Positions 57,618 through 64,000 of a stretch of DNA of 64,000 nucleotides are shown one piece after another. Below the pieces are notes generated by a model. It saw only the letters and a list, made by a program, of their open reading frames with translations. It searched no databases and had not been told where the DNA came from. Position numbers and translations under genes: made by a program. Source of the DNA: Solenopsis invicta (Eukaryota; Arthropoda; Insecta; Hymenoptera; Formicidae); contig NC_052666.1 of assembly GCF_016802725.1 (NCBI RefSeq), positions 1,500,501 to 1,564,500 of the forward strand. The letters are read 5' to 3'. The first letter of the stretch is position 1. Every line of letters starts with the position of its first letter.

Positions 57618-59494
57618 TTGATACAGATATTATTCTCATGACTTTGTGGTCCTGAGATTTCAGCTTTAAGTTAAATTAAACTTAAGTCAAATACAATACC
57701 ATCAAGTGTGTTAACTATTATCATAAACTAATATACATTATTTTATATGAGTAAAAAAAAACATGCAAAATAATTTTTACTAAAAACGATTACAGATCTC
57801 TATTTAGGAAATGACAAAACAAAACTTTAAAATTATAATTCTAAATATCTGCTTCTAAATATCTTAATATCCAACTTAAAACACATTAATTTCAACAAGT
57901 GATTAAAACAATATTATTTTTTCTAAAAAATAACTTTTAATGTGTAATGTATTTATATTACAAAATTAATATGTAGTTTATAAATTGAATTTAATAAGTG
58001 CTTATTCCTTTCATTTAAGTTAATCAGATTTTTGTTTATAAAGGCCTAGATTATAAATATTTCAAACATTACTGAATGGTAAATAATTGTTAAATTATAA
58101 CTATTATAAATGATATATAATGTTCTAGAATTAATTAGTTTTATTGTAATTCACTAGTTCACATTTTTACAAGAAAACCTTGCTTAATGTCAAATTCTGA
58201 CTTTAACAAAATTACACATAGGTTGCGTAAATAGATAAATTTAGAAAATATCAATTACAATCTAAAAACGGTTTTAAGGGGTGAAATCACTCTTTATGTA
58301 AAGTGGTTTTGAACCTTTGTCTCACAAATTATTAAAAACAAAAAAATATTTTATACAAAAGTTTTACAATAAAATTACCTCTATTTATCCACGTAATTTA
58401 AGAATAATTGATTTTTAAGAATTATTTATTATTAAAAATTGAAAAACAAATTGATTAAAAAAAATATGTGGATGGATAGAATTTTATTGTAAAACTTTTG
58501 TATAAAACATTTTATATTTTCGAATCATTTTTGGACCATAATATTTTCTAAATTTATCTATTTATGTAACTTATGTATACAAAGTTTCATTAAAATCAAA
58601 ATTGGACACTTCGAGATTCTCGTGTTAATCAACAACATAGACTATGTTCTGATATACACTTCTATTATTAAAAATCTATAGTTCACTTTATGTATGCAAT
58701 AAATTTGCAGTACTGGCTGTGAATTTCAGAATACAGCCATACTAGTTCAAAGTTTCAAAAATTCGTGAGTCGAGATAGTTGTGAATAGAGGGATATCTAC
58801 ATTTTAAAGCACTTTGTCTATAGATATTACTTTGATTTTCAAATAGAATTTTTTAAAGTAATATTTACCTTCACATTATGTACAAGAACCTTGCGGAAAC
58901 CAGTGGGTAGCATGTGACGTGTTTTCTTGTTGCTACCGTAACCAATGCTAGGCATCAAGTACTGGCCCTTGAAACGCCTACGTACTCTGTTATCAATACC
59001 CTTTGGTTTACGCCAGTTGCGCTGTAAAACGTACATGACAATTTGTAAAATACTTTTCACACTGTTTAACAGTCAATTAATTGGAAGGACAAATCTCTAT
59101 CAGAGACAATAATTTGAATAATTAAGATGGATAAATATGTAACATTAAATTTGAAATAACAAGGAAGTAAATTGTTATTTATACAGGAGTCTATTTTATC
59201 TTTTACATAAAATTTTAGGAAAAAAGTTTGTGTTATAAAAAATGTCCAGTAAAAAAATTAACTCATTTGAATAATTAAGATGAATGCAATGTTAAATAAA
59301 ATTACAGTGCGCGATTAAATGTAAATGTGTAATGTACGACATAACCAAACTTTACAACACGTTCACACAATTGAAAAGAACACAGCAAAAGATATACGTA
59401 CCTTGAGTTTATTGTATCTATCACTCTGATGCCTGATAAACTTTTTCGTCCTTTTCTTCACGATTTTAGGTCGGTAGACCGGTCGGATAGACAT
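57249..59494 (-). CDS. RpL32: Ribosomal protein L32 (eL32)
   Basis: Three coding exons: 59402-59494 (31 codons), 58869-59021 (51 codons) and 57249-57407 (52 codons plus stop), all phase 0 with GT...AG introns. The protein is 134 residues, the usual metazoan length. It reads MSIRPVYRPKIVKKRTKKFI, RHQSDRYNKLK, then RNWRKPKGIDNRVRRRFKGQ, PSIGYGSNKKTRHMLPTGFR, and ends AQQLSIRVTNASARLRSEEN plus E. It is a component of the cytoplasmic large ribosomal subunit. A noncoding leader exon is inferred at about 59701-59724. Intron 2 (1461 bp) contains a (GA)n tract and a foldback. Confidence 0.98.
57583..57615. repeat. (GA)n microsatellite in RpL32 intron 2
   Basis: An uninterrupted GAGAGA run of about 30 bases. 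Confidence 0.9.
58351..58510. repeat. Foldback in RpL32 intron 2
   Basis: TTTATACAAAAGTTTTACAA pairs with TTGTAAAACTTTTGTATAAA. The arms continue through TAAAATT and then TATCCAC against GTGGATGGATA. It lies next to TTAAGGGGTGAAATCACTC at 58275, which resembles the end of the 53962-54378 MITE. Confidence 0.75.
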
Positions 59495-59730
59495 TTTGAG
59501 TCGTGTTCAGCGTATCACTGAAAGAATAGCGATCTTAAATCACTCCAGTAATAAGGTATTATTATTTCACTTGTGTCTCATGCTTAAAAATATTGCACTT
59601 TTGTATTTCAAAAAATTGTTAATGATTAATCAGTTGTCATATTATATTTGTTTCGTTGATGATTATCGCGGAAAATACGGATTCTCTACGCGATACATAC
59701 CACTTGCCAATATGTCGTAAACAGGAAAGG
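59495..59730 (-). promoter_or_regulatory. RpL32 leader: 5'TOP-like start and noncoding exon
   Basis: On the minus strand the pyrimidine-rich CTTTCTGCCTTTCCTG (about 59715-59730) is followed by a short exon ending CAAGTG at 59701, with donor GTATGTAT. A good acceptor, CTTTCAG, ends at 59518, leaving 23 leader bases (59495-59517) before the ATG. This structure (5'TOP, tiny first exon, intron before the ATG) is common in ribosomal protein genes. The start site is inferred. Confidence 0.6.
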
Positions 59731-59846
59731 CAGAAAGATAGGATTTACAACTGTCTTAGCCACAGAACATAAATTGAACAGAGAAAGACAAAGAGTGGAA
59801 ACAGTAGAACCCTATATAAAGACTGCGTTCCTAAATTCACTGCCAG

Positions 59847-59970
59847 TGTCGTATGACAAATTTTTTAAACGTGTGTTTAAATTGGCTGCAGGATAGAAAA
59901 TTTCTAGACTCGAGAAATTTTCTATTCTGCTGCCAATCAACACGCTTAAAAAATTTGTCGTACGACACAT
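59847..59970. repeat. Hairpin (TGTCGTATGACAAATT)
   Basis: TGTCGTATGACAAATTTTTT pairs with AAAAAATTTGTCGTACGACA. The inner arms contain AATTGGCTGCAGGATAGAAA and the inverse TTTCTATTCTGCTGCCAAT, so the CCAAT motif is again in the stem. Confidence 0.85.
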
Positions 59971-60445
59971 ATAAAGGTCAGTTTATGTAGGCAATAACCG
60001 TTAAAAGATTGGTTTATGCTGGCGTAACTGCTAATGCTCAATGCACACAATACGCGTCAACGCGTTACGCGTGGCGAGGTAGCCAATCATTTTTTCGCTT
60101 TTATGGAAAGAAATAAGAAAGCAAAAGAATGATTGGCTATCCGCCACGCGTAACGCGTTGACGCGTCCTGTGTGCATTGACCCTAACTTGTGCCGGAATC
60201 TGTAAGAAATTGACCAATCATAGTCGATTATTCTTCTCTAAATCAATTATGATTGGTCAATTTCTTACAGATTCCGGCATAAGTTAGCGATTACGGCCTG
60301 CATAAACCAACCTTAACTTATGCCGGAACCGGTAATAAATTAGCCAATCATAATCGATTTATAGAAGAATAATCAACTACGATTGGTCAATTTCTTACCG
60401 GTTCCGACATGAGTTCGCGGTTATTGCCTGCATAAACCAACCTTA
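59971..60445. repeat. Tandem CCAAT-core hairpins with a nested hairpin
   Basis: Two successive GGTTGGTTTATGC-family hairpins (split first copy about 59971-60305, second about 60300-60445) have GAAATTGACCAATCATAGTC and GATTGGTCAATTTCTTAC arms. The first is interrupted by 60035-60183 (ends TGCTCAATGCACAC and GTGTGCATTGACCC, arms with CGCGTTACGCGTGGCG and AGCCAATCATT), flanked by TAA at 60032-60034 and 60184-60186. Without it the sequence reads CTGCTAACTTGTGCCGG, as in other copies. Confidence 0.85.
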
Positions 60446-60489
60446 ACTTTGAGTAACCAATCAAAATAAAGAAATCTTGAGATTTCTTA

Positions 60490-61535
60490 GGGCCAGTTTC
60501 ACAACTTAGTTTAACCGGAGTTTAAACCTTTAAACTTGGTTTACGGAAAATATTGTGTCCCATAATTGTCTTAAACCTCGGTTAACGTTGTTAAACTGCG
60601 GTTAAAGTTGAACGGCGAAATTCGGGCGTTTAAGGTAGATAACCGAGGTTTAATACTGCAGCGCCACTGCTTTCAGTAATCTTTCGAGTATTGTACTTCA
60701 TGGCTGATATCTCCACGGAATTGTAAAAAGGTTATGTTGCAAGATATGGCTCTGGAATATATGTTATCGTCATCTAACGATGAAGATTTTGTGCAAATAA
60801 TAAATCGACGCCCGAGAATAATTAGAAGACGACCGTCATATTTTGAAGAATTTGAAGAATTTGATGACATTGATTTTTATGCTCGATTTCGCTTAACCAA
60901 GGAATCTGTTACTGCAGTCTTAAGAGAAATCAAAGAAGAAATTTCTCATAAAACAGAACAGTAAAAATAGTTTTGTAATATTATTAAATTAGTACTTATA
61001 GATTACATATTATAATTACGATGACCATATATGTGTTTTTCCAAAGAACAGCTTTTTTTTATTTCGAGTGGCTGTCTTTTAGATTTATTTATTTTTTTCA
61101 AAACTCAATTTTGTCTTTTATTCTAATCTGTTGTTCTTTATTTTATGAGAAATTTTTTTCTAATTAGTGTTCCAATGTTTAATGTACTTAATAAAGTGTA
61201 AATTTTTACAGTAACAATTGAATTTAATTGTTTAGTTCAAACTGATTTGGAAACATGTAAGAAGAAAACTTTAAAACTTTTAAATTTGTTCATTATTTTT
61301 TGCTTTGGTGTATAGAACCTGTAATATCTCATTCCCTACTCTTCGGTAACAACCAATCACACTACTTGTTCTAGAAGAAAGATAAGTCTGTTGAAGTTTC
61401 TTTGCATAGATTATAGGTTTACGTAACCTAGAGTTAAAATCTGGTTGTGAAACGCGATAGAAGTTTAACCGTGGCGTTAAACTTGACGGTAGTTCAACTA
61501 AGCTCGGATTAAACCCAAAGTTGTGAAACTGGGCC
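60490..61535 (+). mobile_element. PIF/Harbinger deletion derivative, 1046 bp
   Basis: The terminal repeats are GGGCCAGTTTCACAAC and (inverse) GGCCCAGTTTCACAAC. TTA duplications are at 60487-60489 and 61536-61538. It carries only the N-terminus of a HARBI1-like ORF. It shares the same internal deletion junction and 3' half with the inverted copy at 24502-26662, so both descend from one nonautonomous lineage. Confidence 0.92.
60734..60964 (+). pseudogene. HARBI1-like nuclease, truncated N-terminus
   Basis: 76 codons starting MLQDMALEYMLSSSNDEDFV and including NRRPRIIRRRPSYFEEFEEF, DDIDFYARFRLTKESVTAVL and REIKEEISHKTEQ, then stop. The region normally precedes the DDE nuclease domain of HARBI1 proteins; none of the catalytic part is present. 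It cannot be a functional transposase. Confidence 0.8.
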
Positions 61536-61538
61536 TTA

Positions 61539-62150
61539 AGATTTCTTTAAGCTTGTTTTTTATTCCTGCACTAGACTGCACTGAAACGTTCACTCAAGCT
61601 GTTTGTTTTCTGTTCCTGAACTCCCTGAATTAGTGTGCACTTAAAGTGAAATAGATATATATTTGAAAGTTAGTGAAAACAAGAAGGAACGTTCCAGTGC
61701 AGTCTAGTGCAGGAATAGAAAACAAGCCTAAGGACTTTGATTCTGTCCATGGAGAAATTTTCCAAACTGAGAAGTTACCACTTTCTACATACTCGCAGTT
61801 CATGATTAATGAAACAACTAGAGCTTATTGGTTGTTACGTTAATCATGAACTGTAAGTATGTAGAAAGATAGCGACTTTTCAGTTTGAAAAATTTCCCCA
61901 TGGACAGAATCAAAGTCCTTGGGTGTTCCTTCTTGCTTTCACTAACTTTCAAATATATATCTATTTCATTTTAAGTACACACTAATTCAGAGAGTTCAGG
62001 GACAGAAAACAAACGGTTTATCGCAAATTTATGTTGGAACCGGTAAGAAATTTATCAACCATAGTCGATTATTCTTCTATAAATCGATTATGATTGACTA
62101 AATTCTTTCCGGCACACGTTAACAATTATTGCCTGCATAAACTAATCTTT
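61539..62150. repeat. Mosaic of three MITE families
   Basis: 61552-61730 is a rearranged AGACTGCAC MITE (both TTATTCCTGCACTAGACTGC and the inverse GCAGTCTAGTGCAGGAATAG). 61731-61924 is a full CCAAGGACTTTG foldback inserted in it. 61926-62025 resumes the first family (TTCCTTCTTGCTTTCACTAA). 62025-62150 is a GGTTGG-type hairpin (AACCATAGTCGATTATTCTT against the inverse with GATTATGATTGACTAAA). Confidence 0.75.
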
Positions 62151-62189
62151 ATTCTATCCTACGAGTAGAATATTTTCGAACGCAGCTTA

Positions 62190-62362
62190 AGCCCATATCA
62201 GACTAACAATAAGCATTGAAAATTGAAGATTGAAGATTAAAGATTAAAGATTGAGCTTTGGCCAATCAAAATAAAAGGAGTTAAAATTTTCTTGTTTTGA
62301 TTGGTCAAATTTCAATCTTTAATCTTCAATCGCAATTTTCAATGCGTAGTCTGATACGGGCT
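62190..62362. repeat. 173-bp hairpin with TTA duplication
   Basis: AGCCCATATCAGACTAACAA and the inverse GTCTGATACGGGCT are the ends. The arms include GATTGAAGATTAAAGATT and, near the loop, TTGGCCAATCAAAATAAAAG against TTGTTTTGATTGGTCAAA. TTA flanks it at 62187-62189 and 62363-62365. Confidence 0.88.
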
Positions 62363-62653
62363 TTAGACAGGTTTGTCTTATTGGCTCTTGCATACTGATT
62401 GGTGAAAAAGCCTTAAATGCGACCAATGACGGGAGTTGGACACGATCCGAATTGTCGTTTTCCACTCATCGTTACTGTACAGTTTTAATGTTCGCTGTTC
62501 GCTTGTTCGCTTTCGGCGTAACGGGGTTAGAATTTGTACGTGTGAAATTTTCTGATTACTCTGCCCACGAATTACAGGAAAACGCGATAAGTACGAAAGT
62601 AACGATCACGGACCATTCTTTCGGAACCGTCGGCTGTTCCTGTGTTACAAAAT

Positions 62654-62693
62654 ATGAGTCGTAGAAGAGTACATGAAGAGGATGATGGCTACG
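62654..62693 (+). CDS. First coding exon of an unidentified gene
   Basis: ATG at 62654 reads MSRRRVHEEDDGY and leaves one base of the next codon before a strong donor (GTAAGTGAT at 62694). Upstream 62450-62653 is less AT-rich, as expected for a promoter and leader. No in-window exon clearly continues it; the gene presumably extends past 64000. An in-frame candidate at about 63281 (acceptor TTTAG) ends soon in a stop and is doubtful. The short basic-then-acidic start is not enough to name the family. Confidence 0.55.
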
Positions 62694-64000
62694 GTAAGTG
62701 ATAAAATATTTTAAGTTATCGCCACCTTGATCGCTGTGATTCACTAACTTTGACGTTATCTGTGACATTCAGATAGAAAACTGTGTTGTGCTAATACAAA
62801 TATTTGTTATTTTTATACTGCGTCTTTTTTTAAAATTCTGTTCAAGTTAAGTTTTAATTTTTATACTTTTGATTTTGGCACACACATGACGAGTAAACAC
62901 ATATGACGTATAGGCATATTACAAATCTTTTTGGAAGCACAGAAAGCATCTTAGAACTTTTCATATTAGAACTTTGCTCTATTATGCATCATTTAAGATA
63001 TACATATATGTTTTAAATATCTGTTATGTTTGTATATAATCTAAAGATATGTCTGTATATAATCTAAAGAATCTATTTCTGTACATACTAAGTAACGTGA
63101 TTGTGTATTATGACTTACAATGTAAAGTGTACTTACAATGTAAAATGGTTATAGTAAGGAATGTAAAAGGTTATTTCATGATACGTGAATGTAAAGTGAT
63201 AGTAAAGAAATGGAATACAAGCTAAATAGCTTTTGTATTCTTTGTTTAGTGTGATAACTTGTATATCACACCTGTTTAGGATTTTTAGCGAGCAGGATGC
63301 CACAATACAAATGCTGCATGATTGGGAAGCAGCACTTGCTCCTATATTGAGAATACAATGTGCATATATCTGTTCTATTGATATCTATGCATATTAATTT
63401 CTTCAATATTACATTATTATTACTTTATATATTTATCATTTTTATTCCCTGATAAAATTTGTAATAAATACATTTTGCAAATCATGTTATTTTACATATT
63501 ATTTGTAAATATTATTTGTAAATTGATGCGCCATATATCTTATACATAAGTAGTCATACATTCTATCACTTTTTTTAATATGACAAATATGCAAGGGTTT
63601 TTTTAAAGTTTCTTTTTTAAATATAAGAAAAGAAATATTTCATATTAAAACATTTTTTTCTAGTAATAGACAATATGAAGTTTTTATTATATATATTATA
63701 TTTATTTTATATATTTTATTTTATTTTTTTTAAACATACTAAATAAAACTTGATAAATTAAGTTTTTGAGGCATATATGACTTTACTCTAAATTAACTTA
63801 GAGCTAATTATAAATTGTTTATTTTAAGTTTTCTAAAAATAATGTAGATATTAACTAAATAAAATTATTTTTTTAAAGAGTACAAAATGTACGTGTTTCT
63901 AAAAAAAAAAAAATTGTACTAAAAAGTTCAAGTAATAATTTTTAATTTTCTTTAATCTTTAAACACACAAATGGGTTAGAGAAATCTTATATGTAGTTTC
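62694..64000. other. Probable first intron of the 62654 gene
   Basis: Very AT-rich with no ORF and no recognisable repeat. 63120-63250 has short repeated GTAAAGTG/TGTAAAG motifs. Confidence 0.4.

Noticed and set aside
63281..63395. Second exon of the 62654 gene (FLASRMPQYKCCMIGK)
   Set aside because: The splice phase would fit, but the frame ends after about 20 residues and the region has no other support.

Overview
This is an AT-rich insect nuclear contig. It has spliced, widely spaced genes, long introns and a very high load of DNA transposons and small foldback elements. The three confident host proteins (Rrp5/PDCD11, Pellino, RpL32) are clearly insect-like. The mix of mariner, Harbinger, hAT and tnp2-type remnants with abundant hairpin MITEs suits a hymenopteran, probably an ant, but that placement is inference. 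There are no bacterial features, CRISPR arrays or viral genes.

Host genes. (1) Rrp5/PDCD11 lies on the minus strand at 15902-22916. It has five coding exons whose phases all agree and encodes about 1410 residues: S1 repeats, then a lysine/glutamate-rich linker, then C-terminal HAT/TPR-like repeats. (2) pellino lies on the plus strand at 38774-56844. It has seven coding exons (459 residues). Exon 1 contributes only 11 coding bases and is separated from exon 2 by a 14.2 kb intron packed with repeats. (3) RpL32 lies on the minus strand at 57249-59494 and encodes 134 residues in three coding exons, with a probable 5'TOP noncoding leader exon. pellino and RpL32 converge tail to tail, with poly(A) signals about 27 bp apart. 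(4) The first coding exon of an unidentified plus-strand gene is at 62654-62693 and runs off the window. Less certain are a small orphan ORF with a poly(A) signal (30234-30539), an F-box/LRR-like exon or relic (13515-13811) and a lysine-rich ORF beside a 59-bp minisatellite (10673-10978).

Mobile DNA by region. 1-5200: foldback elements with a tRNA-like centre, and a broken tnp2/CACTA-like transposase gene that still shows an intron. 5200-12400: a long foldback between microsatellites, a 1.6 kb noncoding element with a 9-bp target duplication, the minisatellite, and a mariner with one frameshift. 14.7-15.4 kb: a non-LTR retrotransposon tail (RNase H). 23.4-29.4 kb: a nest of at least four insertions (outer element, then Harbinger, then a TTA-flanked foldback, then an inner palindrome), followed by a 1.44 kb palindrome. 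29.8-37.4 kb: many MITEs and an intact mariner inserted into a MITE. The first pellino intron holds a degraded hAT and a degraded mariner. 59.8-62.4 kb, between RpL32 and the next gene, is almost wholly MITEs plus a second Harbinger deletion derivative.

The most interesting pattern is a group of hairpin elements with otherwise unrelated arms. They share a 3-bp TTA/TAA target duplication, G-rich termini and often a CCAATCA/TGATTGG core near the loop. Several insertion events can be proved inside this window because the uninterrupted site is also present. The truncated HARBI1-type elements use the same target duplication and are the obvious candidate mobilisers.
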